Source: Bacillota bacterium
Lineage (GTDB): Bacteria > Bacillota > Clostridia > Acetivibrionales > DTU013
Assembly (NCBI GenBank): GCA_023412915.1
Contig: JAEZRE010000005.1
Coordinates: 1 to 64,000, forward strand
Reading direction: 5' to 3'
DNA length: 64,000 nt
The translations under genes were made by a program, and so were the position numbers. Every line of letters begins with the position of its first letter. Positions within the stretch are counted from its first letter, which is position 1. Below the pieces are notes generated by a model. That model was not told the DNA's origin, did not search any database, and saw only the letters and a list, made by a program, of their open reading frames with translations. Shown here in pieces: positions 51,962 to 60,056 of the stretch.

Positions 51962-52699
51962 TTAGTCCTTTTTCCCGGCGGCGGCAACATAGATGACGAA
52001 CTGCTCTTTTCCGTCCAGACCAAGTGTGCTGTTAATGAGATCATCTTCAAACGCCGCTATGGCGCATACTCCGCAATTTATGGCTTCGGCAGCCAGATAA
52101 AGGTTCTGGCAGACATGCCCGGCGTCAAGATGCAGATATCTGTAACCACGATCTTCATAACGCCATTTCATCCTTTTTACATCAGCCGCCCATATGAAAG
52201 TCACAGCGCTTTTTCCTGCAAAACCCTGCCCCAGGCAGCCGGCGACTACTTCTTCGGTGATACCCGATTGAATGTTTATTTCCAGAAGCTTGTGTTCCAG
52301 CGCAAGATACCTGTATAATCCGGGCTTCAGCCCTTCAACCCTGTTTATCAGCAGATATGTCTCGAATGCGTGTCTTGCACCGGCTGAAGGGACGGTTCTG
52401 AGTGTGTATTTCGCGGAATCGGCCTTCTTGACGCCCTGGGTGCACCAAAGCAAGTACGAAAGCTCATCCAGGGACAAACACCTTTCCGAATACTGCCTGA
52501 CGCTTCGTCTGCCATTGATGACCTCAATCAGGGAAACCTGGCCATACTTTGTATTATCAGGCTTCGGCAGTGCAATGAGGGGCCGGGACAGATCGTAGTC
52601 CGTCTCCAGGGGAGGCTGCGGCAGGCCTTTGGATTGGGCCGACTGCTCCTCGTACTTGTATTTGGTCTTCTCAATGAATTCATTTCCTGCGCCGTTCAT
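51962..52699 (-). CDS. SagB-type nitroreductase-like dehydrogenase
   Basis: 245 residues. FMN-binding RRSVRQYSE, LSYLLWCTQGVKK, and RTVPSAGARHAFETYLLINRV are characteristic of SagB/ThcOx oxidoreductases; LHLDAGHVCQNLYLAAEA lines the second flavin side. In peptide clusters such enzymes oxidise azolines to azoles. No precursor peptide, cyclodehydratase or YcaO gene is in the window, so it is an orphan of the class and probably has another substrate. AAAGGGAA lies before the ATG. Confidence 0.82.
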   Translation of the reverse strand: MNGAGNEFIEKTKYKYEEQSAQSKGLPQPPLETDYDLSRPLIALPKPDNTKYGQVSLIEVINGRRSVRQYSERCLSLDELSYLLWCTQGVKKADSAKYTLRTVPSAGARHAFETYLLINRVEGLKPGLYRYLALEHKLLEINIQSGITEEVVAGCLGQGFAGKSAVTFIWAADVKRMKWRYEDRGYRYLHLDAGHVCQNLYLAAEAINCGVCAIAAFEDDLINSTLGLDGKEQFVIYVAAAGKKD

Positions 52700-52865
52700 A
52701 TATTTGTTCCCTTTTTCGTATTTGTTTCTCGATGATAATATATGTTAATTTATCGTGTTACAGCCATTTTTTACAATACCATTTGCAGAAGCTGCCGTCA
52801 ATGTACTTTAATTCCGATTAATAAAATGGTATAATTTCCATAAATCATATGGCTTCGGGTGCTAT

Positions 52866-53366
52866 ATGGACAAGATTGTTTTATTTAAATACAAATATTA
52901 TTCTATGATGGTTGTTGCCGCGCTTTTACTGTTGGTGCTGGGCGCAAAAGCTATAAACATGTCGATTGAGTTAAGCGAAACAATCAACGAATATAAGGCT
53001 CTGTATCTTGAAGTAACAGAGGAATTTGACTATATATATATCGACCCGCTCAAGACCTATGATCAGGAGGAAATCGTCAAAATAGTAACTGATCTGGATT
53101 TAAGAAATGAAGAAATAGCGCATGATATAAATAGCTTGCACCAATATATTATAGAACTGTCCGATGTAAGTTATTTGAAGCGTAGCCATTGGGGACGCAA
53201 GTATTATCCTATCGCGGATTCATACTATAGTTTGCAGTCGCTTGTATCGTTATCCGACAAATATAGAAAGCCCGTGGACTACAATAATTGGGTCCAAGAC
53301 AGCGATACATTAAGAGAGTGCTTTTTGAAAATCCAAATCGATAGGTACAATTTTGGTAAAAAGTAG
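52866..53366 (+). CDS. Hypothetical membrane-anchored protein
   Basis: 166 residues of unknown function. An N-terminal helix (about 14-30, MMVVAALLLLVLGAKAI) anchors it; the rest is extracellular or cytoplasmic, rich in Tyr, Asp and Glu, and largely helical (IELSETINEYKALYLEVTEE). No family recognised. The ribosome binding site is poor (GGGTG). It faces the germination operon, ending 37 bases before the gerAB stop on the other strand. Lower G+C than the flanking glycolytic genes. Confidence 0.6.
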   Translation: MDKIVLFKYKYYSMMVVAALLLLVLGAKAINMSIELSETINEYKALYLEVTEEFDYIYIDPLKTYDQEEIVKIVTDLDLRNEEIAHDINSLHQYIIELSDVSYLKRSHWGRKYYPIADSYYSLQSLVSLSDKYRKPVDYNNWVQDSDTLRECFLKIQIDRYNFGKK

Positions 53367-53403
53367 GCAAGAGTATCCATGCCTGCCTGTACCAATTTGG
53401 ATA

Positions 53404-54513
53404 TTAATCACGTGCGGATTTCTTCGTGGATATCTTCGCTTTCCTTGCCTTTATTTCTGCGCCGATCCATATTATGACCGGCAATATTACTTGAAACGGG
53501 AATGCGTAATACCTGTAGACCTTAAAAGCAAATTTCATCATCTCCATAATGTTTTGATATATAAAGCAGGAGGTTACCATCATTAAGAGTCCTACCGGAG
53601 CGACGAGCTGTCTGTAGTTGCCGGCTTTGAAAAGATAGTCGACGCCTCTGCCAGCTGCCAGCAGGCATATACTTATCTTGACGAATCCGGCAAAAAGAAG
53701 CACAACCGATACGGTCACCTCTATCCGCTGCAGGAAGTCTCCGATATTTACCAGACTTACTGCTGCGTAGGAGGGAAAATAAACCTGATCGATGAAATCC
53801 GCCCCCAGTATAAGAATATTCCGGATAGTTATCAATAAAACAAAGAACGATCCTAATGCCAACGCGTAATAATATACTTTGAAGGGGTGGTTTCGTTCTT
53901 TTGAAAAATTGAAAACCGCCATGAATAACACCGTTTCGGCAAACGGGTAGGAAAAGGTGTTAAAAGCGCCGTTTATAACGGGTTTGACGCCATTGTAAAG
54001 AAACGGGCGTAAATTATCAAAATTGACGTCTTTCGTACCAAGCGCTACCACGGCAAGTATAATTAACGCAAGAATTATTATAATGAGCTGAGAGAATCTG
54101 CCCAATACCTCTATACCTTCTTTTGCCACCCATATGCATAGAATCCCCATCAGCATGATCGGCACAAATTCAGGGGTTTCGGGAAATGACACCACCTTGA
54201 TAAACTCCTGAAAATTCCTTAGTACCATTGAGCCAAGATGAAACGCGTACCATATAAAACAGAGCGCGATTATTCTTCCAAACACTTTACCGAATATATA
54301 GTCCAGGAGCTGATAAAGGTTTTTCCCCGGAAATAGCGCCAAAATTCTTGCATATACCGCCAATATGGGTATCGCAAAGGCGATGCCTGTTATCACGGCA
54401 AGCCAGGCGTCCTGCTTGGCGTCCGAACCGACGCCGAGTATCAGCGTGCTTCCCATGATGAATAATGCCATTGTAGTTATGCCTTGCCTGTCGGATATTA
54501 CTTCCTTTTGCAC
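53404..54513 (-). CDS. gerAB: Spore germinant receptor subunit B (GerAB-type)
   Basis: 369 residues, about ten hydrophobic segments, of the APC-fold GerAB permease family that senses germinants in the inner spore membrane. Family landmarks: ISDRQGITTMALFIMGSTLIL at the start, FSYPFAETVLFMAVFNF in the middle, and the C-terminal PVIIWIGAEIKARK. GTG 54513 is chosen since the protein then begins MQKEVISDRQ as homologues do; the frame is open to a TTG at 54546 which overlaps the stop of the small gene upstream and lacks a binding site. Confidence 0.88.
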   Translation of the reverse strand: MQKEVISDRQGITTMALFIMGSTLILGVGSDAKQDAWLAVITGIAFAIPILAVYARILALFPGKNLYQLLDYIFGKVFGRIIALCFIWYAFHLGSMVLRNFQEFIKVVSFPETPEFVPIMLMGILCIWVAKEGIEVLGRFSQLIIIILALIILAVVALGTKDVNFDNLRPFLYNGVKPVINGAFNTFSYPFAETVLFMAVFNFSKERNHPFKVYYYALALGSFFVLLITIRNILILGADFIDQVYFPSYAAVSLVNIGDFLQRIEVTVSVVLLFAGFVKISICLLAAGRGVDYLFKAGNYRQLVAPVGLLMMVTSCFIYQNIMEMMKFAFKVYRYYAFPFQVILPVIIWIGAEIKARKAKISTKKSARD

Positions 54514-54535
54514 GTTTCCACTACCTTCTGATTTT

Positions 54536-54748
54536 CTACCCGCCAAAAATCGCGGTGATAATATGTTCTATAGGATAGGACGGACTGTAAATTTTTACGC
54601 CGAATTCAGTCAATACACTGAACGTATATGCAGTAATAAATATTACGGAGTAGATGATCAGCATCTTCCATTGCCTGTTTCTAACGATCGGTATGACGTC
54701 GAGCAAAGCAAAAAACAGAAAAACCGCGGTACAAAGTATCAGCATCAT
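54536..54748 (-). CDS. Small membrane protein of the germinant receptor operon (D-subunit-like)
   Basis: 70 residues with two predicted helices (about 2-18 and 28-46) and a hydrophobic C-terminus. Its ATG overlaps the gerAC stop (TGATG), giving translational coupling, and its stop lies before gerAB. Some Bacillus ger operons carry a fourth small two-helix gene that modulates germination; position and topology fit that, though sequence similarity cannot be judged here. Confidence 0.7.
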   Translation of the reverse strand: MMLILCTAVFLFFALLDVIPIVRNRQWKMLIIYSVIFITAYTFSVLTEFGVKIYSPSYPIEHIITAIFGG

Positions 54749-55899
54749 CAATCACCCACTTTTACAGGCTTTGACTGGAATGCGCTGTTTTTTATATTTA
54801 TAGTCGAGTGTACTTCAACGTCTATTTCTTTAAATATTTGTTCCCATTTAGGTTCGAGCTGCCTCCACATATCCGGCATAGCCAGTTTAACAGACCTCCC
54901 GAATCCGAATATGTCACTGTCGTATTGCTCCTGTACTTTTTTTACCAAAGTCTTTATGTCGTTTTCCAGCATTGCCTCGATATCTGTTTTCAGGCTTGTT
55001 CTCGCCGGTTCTTCTATATAATTAACCGCTCCGCCGTTTTCACCAATAGAAACGTCCGTATTCGTAGTTATCTTCATTGTGATTTTTCCATTATTAAAGA
55101 GTGGCTTCACATGAGTTTTGTTCTTGAAAATTTCCAGTGATATATCGGTTACAGAACTGCCTTTGGTTTCTTTTTTTACAAGAAGCCCTCCTTTTATCTT
55201 GTCTTTTATGAAAAGCATGGTTTTCGTTTCTTCGCCGTTAAGGAAACCAACGAGTTTATCCTGTCTAAAGACTCCAGTCCCCGTAATTTCGGGCGTGGGT
55301 TTGTTATTGTCCGACGTTATGTCTACTGTCGGCAAAGTAGCGGAGATACCCATTGCAGAAAGGTCATTCATGAATTGCCATTCTTCGGTCTCCGGCGCAA
55401 AAGACAAGCTTTTTTGCGCTTTCAGCATATCGTTAAGTTCAAAAGAAAGGACGTCCATCGTCTCAGGCTTTTGTTCAAGTATCTCCTTGGCGGATTTCTC
55501 TTTCGAAACCAAGAAATGCAACATATATCTCGGTTCGCCATCCCTGCTGACCCAGTCCAATACAGGGATTATTCCTTCCTCAGCGACCTCCCTGCTTATG
55601 ACCACGATTTCCGAATGGCTGAAGTACAGCCTTTTGCCCGCTTTTTTAATGGCCTTACGCAAGGCATCGAATATGCTGCATCCTTCTGAGGTAATAAGCA
55701 TAGTGTTAATTTTAGTATCCTTGCCGCCTTTCACGTCTACAATTTCCGAAGTAACCAGGTAATTATCCCCAGCTTTATCGAAGGCCATTCCAGACACAAC
55801 GGCAAGTTTTTCAACCTCTCTGTAATTCCAACAGCCGGAGAGCAACAAATTCATTGATAAAATGCAAATTATCGACAAAAATGATCTGAAATATTTCAT
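54748..55899 (-). CDS. gerAC: Spore germinant receptor lipoprotein (GerAC-type)
   Basis: 383 residues. Signal peptide ending in lipobox LLLSGC, then WNYREVEKLAVVSGMAFDK, the GerAC hallmark, and FSHSEIVVISREVAEEGI and the C-terminal VQEQYDSDIFGFGRSV. Lipidated and attached to the spore inner membrane with GerAA and GerAB. Start ATG 55899 has AAAGGT about nine bases upstream; the open frame extends to 55986 inside gerAA. It begins two bases after the gerAA stop codon. Confidence 0.93.
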   Translation of the reverse strand: MKYFRSFLSIICILSMNLLLSGCWNYREVEKLAVVSGMAFDKAGDNYLVTSEIVDVKGGKDTKINTMLITSEGCSIFDALRKAIKKAGKRLYFSHSEIVVISREVAEEGIIPVLDWVSRDGEPRYMLHFLVSKEKSAKEILEQKPETMDVLSFELNDMLKAQKSLSFAPETEEWQFMNDLSAMGISATLPTVDITSDNNKPTPEITGTGVFRQDKLVGFLNGEETKTMLFIKDKIKGGLLVKKETKGSSVTDISLEIFKNKTHVKPLFNNGKITMKITTNTDVSIGENGGAVNYIEEPARTSLKTDIEAMLENDIKTLVKKVQEQYDSDIFGFGRSVKLAMPDMWRQLEPKWEQIFKEIDVEVHSTINIKNSAFQSKPVKVGD

Positions 55900-55901
55900 T
55901 A

Positions 55902-57404
55902 CTATTTTACCTTTACTTTTGAAGTCTTTTGCCGGATAACATTTTTTGCGGCTATCATCTTCGGTCTCAGATTCATGTACCACCATGGGGCCCGGACAAA
56001 CGTGTCTTTCAGGTCGACCGGGTTTAACGAGCCGTATTCGAGCATGTAGGGCACTCCGAAAGAACGCATGCTGAACATATAAATGAAAGCTCCCGTAACT
56101 CCGAAAATGTAGCCGTATAATCCCATGAAGGCCGAAAGCAGCATTAAAGCCAGCCTGATAACAATGCTTGCTCCCTTCAATTTGATGGTCAAAAGACCGC
56201 TGATACCCGTCGCAGCGACAATTATAACCATCGGGGCGCTGAACAGTCTTGCTTCGATTGCAGCCTGACCCAGGATCAATGCTCCGACTATGCTTACCGA
56301 CTGTCCCATAGGTGTTGGCATGCGTATGCTCGCTTCCCTTATCACTTCAAATATGAAAAGAAGTATGATCGACTCAACGATGGTGGGGAAGGGGACGCCT
56401 TGCCTTGCCGATGTTATACTAAGCAGAAGCGGAGTCGGAATCATTTCCTGGTGATATGTAATCAAAGCGATATATATGGCCGGAATACTGGAGGTGAAAA
56501 ACTCGCCCAGCCATCTTATTATCCTGTTGATCGATGAAAACCAGTAACTATCGTAATAATCCTCGGCGGTTTGAAAATATTCCAAATAGACATATGGCAA
56601 GGTCAGTGTGGAAGGCGTGCCGTCAACCGCAACGGCGATACGGCCTTCCAGCAGCTTTGCGGCAACCACGTCAGGCCTTTCCGTGTTCCCGATCGTTTTA
56701 TACGGGGACATGGGGTGATCCCTTATCAATTCCTCTATATAGCCTGAGCTTACGACACCGTCGATCTCTATTTTATCGAGCCTGCTTTCAAGCTCCTGCA
56801 GTATCTCATTATTAACCAGGGATTCTATATAGCAAAGGCATATGCTTGTTTTTGACCTGACGCCTAGTTCTTTGAATTTGAACTTAAGGTCAGGGGTTTT
56901 CAGCCTTCGCCTTATCAATGCAAGATTATCCATGATGGATTCGGTAAAACCTTCCTTTGGGCCTCGCAGAACCTTTTCCAGGCTTGGCTCTTCCAACGCT
57001 CTCGTTTGCCAGCCTTTGCAAGCTATCTGCAGAGCCTCGCCGGAGCCTTCGACCAGTATAATCACGTCCCCGCTGAAAAGGGCGAGCAAAAGCTCGTCGA
57101 CGCTCCCTTTCTTTTCTATCCTGTTGGTACATATAACTTTGTTACTGAGCGTGTCCAGTATATCTTCGTCATTTTCCAGCGCTTCCAAGTCGGAATTCAT
57201 GATTGGGCATATTACGTCTTTATTTATAATATCGACGTTTACCATTGCGCTAATGTAAATCAGACATGCATGCAGGCTGCCATTTGTATTTTCGATTTCT
57301 CTGTAAACCACTGAATCGTCATTCTGGAAAACAGCTTTGAAAAAAGCCAGATTTTCCTCCAGAGAGTTATTTAGCCGCTGCTTTGTCCCGTTTTTTCTGT
57401 ACAT
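55902..57404 (-). CDS. gerAA: Spore germinant receptor subunit A (GerAA-type)
   Basis: 500 residues. N-terminal soluble domain (about 1-250), then five hydrophobic helices (about 290-460) as in GerAA/SpoVAF proteins. Words: VVSSGYIEELIRDHPMSPY, TERPDVVAAKLLEGRIAVAV, DGTPSTLTLPYVYLEYFQ, IRMPTPMGQSVSIVGALILG and SLNPVDLKDTFVRAPWW. First gene of the operon, whose order A-C-small-B differs from the A-B-C of B. subtilis. Such operons are transcribed by sigma-G; I could not identify a convincing site. Confidence 0.94.
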   Translation of the reverse strand: MYRKNGTKQRLNNSLEENLAFFKAVFQNDDSVVYREIENTNGSLHACLIYISAMVNVDIINKDVICPIMNSDLEALENDEDILDTLSNKVICTNRIEKKGSVDELLLALFSGDVIILVEGSGEALQIACKGWQTRALEEPSLEKVLRGPKEGFTESIMDNLALIRRRLKTPDLKFKFKELGVRSKTSICLCYIESLVNNEILQELESRLDKIEIDGVVSSGYIEELIRDHPMSPYKTIGNTERPDVVAAKLLEGRIAVAVDGTPSTLTLPYVYLEYFQTAEDYYDSYWFSSINRIIRWLGEFFTSSIPAIYIALITYHQEMIPTPLLLSITSARQGVPFPTIVESIILLFIFEVIREASIRMPTPMGQSVSIVGALILGQAAIEARLFSAPMVIIVAATGISGLLTIKLKGASIVIRLALMLLSAFMGLYGYIFGVTGAFIYMFSMRSFGVPYMLEYGSLNPVDLKDTFVRAPWWYMNLRPKMIAAKNVIRQKTSKVKVK

Positions 57405-57552
57405 TTTTTTCCTGCTTCCTGTGTTTTGAGTTTATTCTGCCCGAATCATTGACAAAAAATAATAGTTGAAATGAAGCACTGCCAGGTATATTTTTGATGA
57501 TGTATTATTCCTGTATTATCCTGTATAATCTGAATTGTAAGGGGGGTCATGG

Positions 57553-58494
57553 ATGCGTTCAAGCTGTGTTGATCCGAGGGTGGATAAAAGGTTTCAAAGC
57601 ATTGAGTTAATTAAAAGCGCAGCGTCAATAATCTTACTATCGTTACTATTGCCGATGTTTTGCGGCTGTACCGGAAAGGATGCTGATCTCCGCAGCTCCG
57701 GCTTCAGTGAACCTTTAAAGGAATCCAGTGTGATCGAACTTTACGTGAAGAGTGAGTACACGGGGAGGGAAATGCCCTGCAAGGTGTATCTTCCCAAGGG
57801 TTACGGGGGCGGGAAGGAATACCCGGTTTGGTACGGGCTGCACGGCTACAGCTCGAATGAGTCCATGTGGCTGGATAACGCCGGTATCGGCAAAACTGCG
57901 GACGAACTCACGGATAATGGAGAGATCGAGCCGATCATAATGGTATTTCCCTATACCAGGGACGCAACGCTGAAGGAAATCACAAAGGACCTGGAGGATG
58001 GTAAAATAGACGAGAGGAATATGGATCGATACCTGAGCGGAGAACTGGTGCCATATATCGATTCACATTACTATACCGTAAGCTCGGCCAAAGGCAGGTA
58101 CATAGGCGGCTTTTCGATGGGCGGGATGATAGCCCTTCGCATAGCATTCCACCATCCCGACATGTTCAGCAAGGTCGGAGGATATAGCGCTGCTGTGCTT
58201 TCCAGCGATTATTCAGATAAGCAGCTGGAGAAATGGCTTTACCCGAATGACAAAGTCGATGAGATCACGGACATTGCGAAATTCGACAGGGAAAAGGGGC
58301 TGGATAAGCTTACCGTATTTCTTGACGCCGGAAAATCCAACGATCCCTTTGCCGCAGGATTGCAATCGCTGAACGATGCGCTTCTGAAGCGGGGGATAAA
58401 GTCTCAATTCCGTCTGTTTGACGGAGGGCACACTTTGCAGGTAAACAGCGTGAAGGATTATCTCAAATTCTACGCGGCGAAAAAGCAGGACTGA
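57553..58494 (+). CDS. Esterase lipoprotein (feruloyl esterase D/EstA-like)
   Basis: 313 residues. N-terminal region with a hydrophobic segment and lipobox MFCGC near residue 38, so a lipoprotein with an unusually long leader. Then an alpha/beta hydrolase core: catalytic Ser in IGGFSMGGMIA, oxyanion stretch GLHGYSSNESMW, Asp in FLDAGKSND and His in FDGGHTLQ. The esterase D class includes acetyl-xylan and feruloyl esterases, which fits the glycosidase content, but substrate is unproven. AAGGGGGG precedes the ATG. Confidence 0.82.
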   Translation: MRSSCVDPRVDKRFQSIELIKSAASIILLSLLLPMFCGCTGKDADLRSSGFSEPLKESSVIELYVKSEYTGREMPCKVYLPKGYGGGKEYPVWYGLHGYSSNESMWLDNAGIGKTADELTDNGEIEPIIMVFPYTRDATLKEITKDLEDGKIDERNMDRYLSGELVPYIDSHYYTVSSAKGRYIGGFSMGGMIALRIAFHHPDMFSKVGGYSAAVLSSDYSDKQLEKWLYPNDKVDEITDIAKFDREKGLDKLTVFLDAGKSNDPFAAGLQSLNDALLKRGIKSQFRLFDGGHTLQVNSVKDYLKFYAAKKQD

Positions 58495-58554
58495 AGCATA
58501 AGGCTGCCGTTTATTTGCATGCCAAAAAGGAAACAATAAAAAATGGGTGAGTAA

Positions 58555-59022
58555 ATGTTCTATATTCCTTTTTGGATTTACATGGGCGTAGTAGTGGTCC
58601 TCGCAGGTATCACTGTATATTTTCGCAAATTTACATTCGTCGACCTGCAGTTGATAATAATGATAATTGCTGTGTCTATGTGCTGTGACATGCTTTTTTG
58701 CAAACAGTACAAGCTCTACCATTACGTCGACCTGACGATGAAGTATGTCGGCTGGTACAGCTTTTGGGCCAATGCTATCGCCGTTCCTGCCATAGGCCTG
58801 ATATTCATCAAATATCTGCCGTTGTCAATAAAACGGGTATGGCTGTATATGCTGGCCTGGACGACGGTCTTCACGCTGCTCGAGTTATTCATACTGAAGC
58901 CATCCGGCATCCTTTATACCCCGGTTTGGCATACGATACCTTGGTCGCCCATAGGCTACTTTCTAGCTCTGGCATTAGAATACATATATTTCTTGCAGCT
59001 GAAGAAGCGAACGGTATGCTGA
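58555..59022 (+). CDS. CBO0543-family multipass membrane protein
   Basis: 155 residues with about five hydrophobic helices and a C-terminus YIYFLQLKKRTVC. The layout and terms such as FWIYMGVVVVL, KYKLYHYVDLTMKYV (as QYKLYHYVD) and GILYTPVWHTIPWSPIGY fit the CBO0543 family, found in spore-formers near germination genes. Role unknown. It lies 60 bases after the esterase gene and 15 bases before a second membrane protein gene. A truncated relative of the same family is at 12128. Confidence 0.72.
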   Translation: MFYIPFWIYMGVVVVLAGITVYFRKFTFVDLQLIIMIIAVSMCCDMLFCKQYKLYHYVDLTMKYVGWYSFWANAIAVPAIGLIFIKYLPLSIKRVWLYMLAWTTVFTLLELFILKPSGILYTPVWHTIPWSPIGYFLALALEYIYFLQLKKRTVC

Positions 59023-59037
59023 AAGGGGTAAATGCTT

Positions 59038-59922
59038 ATGAGTCCTTCGTTTTGGAAAAATACCATTTGGTTTATATTATTAGGTATAACGATAATATTA
59101 GAGCTCATATTTATTTTTATCAAGGTCAGGAACAAAAAGCGGGTATTGGCTATATACATCATCATATCAGGGATCGTTTTTGCTTACGAAATAACAATTA
59201 CAGCCGTATTACATGCATACCAGTACTTTCCGAAGATTCTGCCGCAAAAGCCGTTTGACGACGGTATAATAGGAAATTATTTTTCACAGTTTTCAGTTGC
59301 GGCTACCACTTTGCTGATTGCGGTTTATAAACTGAAATATTATTGGTATCTCTTATTTGCCGGAGCATACGCACTTATAGAAACGCTGTTCCTGAAGCTG
59401 AAAATTTACGAGCAGTATTGGTATAGAACGTGGATGACGTTTGCCGGACTTCTTTTGCTGTTCTGGATCGGGGGGAAGCTATACCGAAGCGGCTCGAAAC
59501 GTATCGGGAATACTCTATTATATTCATATGTATTCCTGGGGTTGGTCACGCTGCAAACGCATACTATGTGGGTATTCAGGGTATCGGGGGTATTTTCCTT
59601 CGGAGGTAGCCTGAAAGAGAAAGGATCGAGCCTGGACGGGATCATTTCCATAGCGTACATGTTTGTCGCGTTCAGTATAATGATAGCCGTTTACTATTCG
59701 AAAATAAAATGGCGGTGGAAGGCATCTGTGGTCTTTGGCCTGTTCGCTTTGTATTATGCCGCTTTCAAGCTTCACTTGATGTATTTCAAGGCCGGTTGGT
59801 TTCTACCGGTTACGGCTCTTTCCATTTGCTTTCTCTATTTTTATGTATTTCTTCTCGATAAATTGTATGGACGGTCTGAAGCAGGCACAGGCGCCGACCG
59901 TATCTTCGGGACACGGGTATGA
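59038..59922 (+). CDS. Multipass membrane protein of unknown function
   Basis: 294 residues with eight or so hydrophobic segments and short basic loops, no recognised motif. It follows the CBO0543-type gene with AAAGGGG before ATG 59038; an ATG at 59032 is too close to that site. Conserved placement next to CBO0543 genes near ger operons suggests a spore or envelope role, which I infer only from neighbourhood. Confidence 0.65.
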   Translation: MSPSFWKNTIWFILLGITIILELIFIFIKVRNKKRVLAIYIIISGIVFAYEITITAVLHAYQYFPKILPQKPFDDGIIGNYFSQFSVAATTLLIAVYKLKYYWYLLFAGAYALIETLFLKLKIYEQYWYRTWMTFAGLLLLFWIGGKLYRSGSKRIGNTLLYSYVFLGLVTLQTHTMWVFRVSGVFSFGGSLKEKGSSLDGIISIAYMFVAFSIMIAVYYSKIKWRWKASVVFGLFALYYAAFKLHLMYFKAGWFLPVTALSICFLYFYVFLLDKLYGRSEAGTGADRIFGTRV

Positions 59923-59961
59923 ATCCGGGCGGTCTCCGATCCGAGTCTCATTGAAAAAATC

Positions 59962-59998
59962 GAGGGCTCTGCATCTAATGACGCAAAGCCCTTGTTTT
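59962..59998. terminator. Hairpin between convergent membrane and GH3 genes
   Basis: AGGGCT..GC pairs with GC..AGCCCT around ATCTAATGAC, followed by TGTTTTATT. It serves the plus-strand genes and possibly the opposing GH3 gene. Confidence 0.6.
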
Positions 59999-60056
59999 AT
60001 TCCTGCCGCTCAATAAAATTCTCCCATTACCCCGTATCATGGTGCAATGCACTTTT

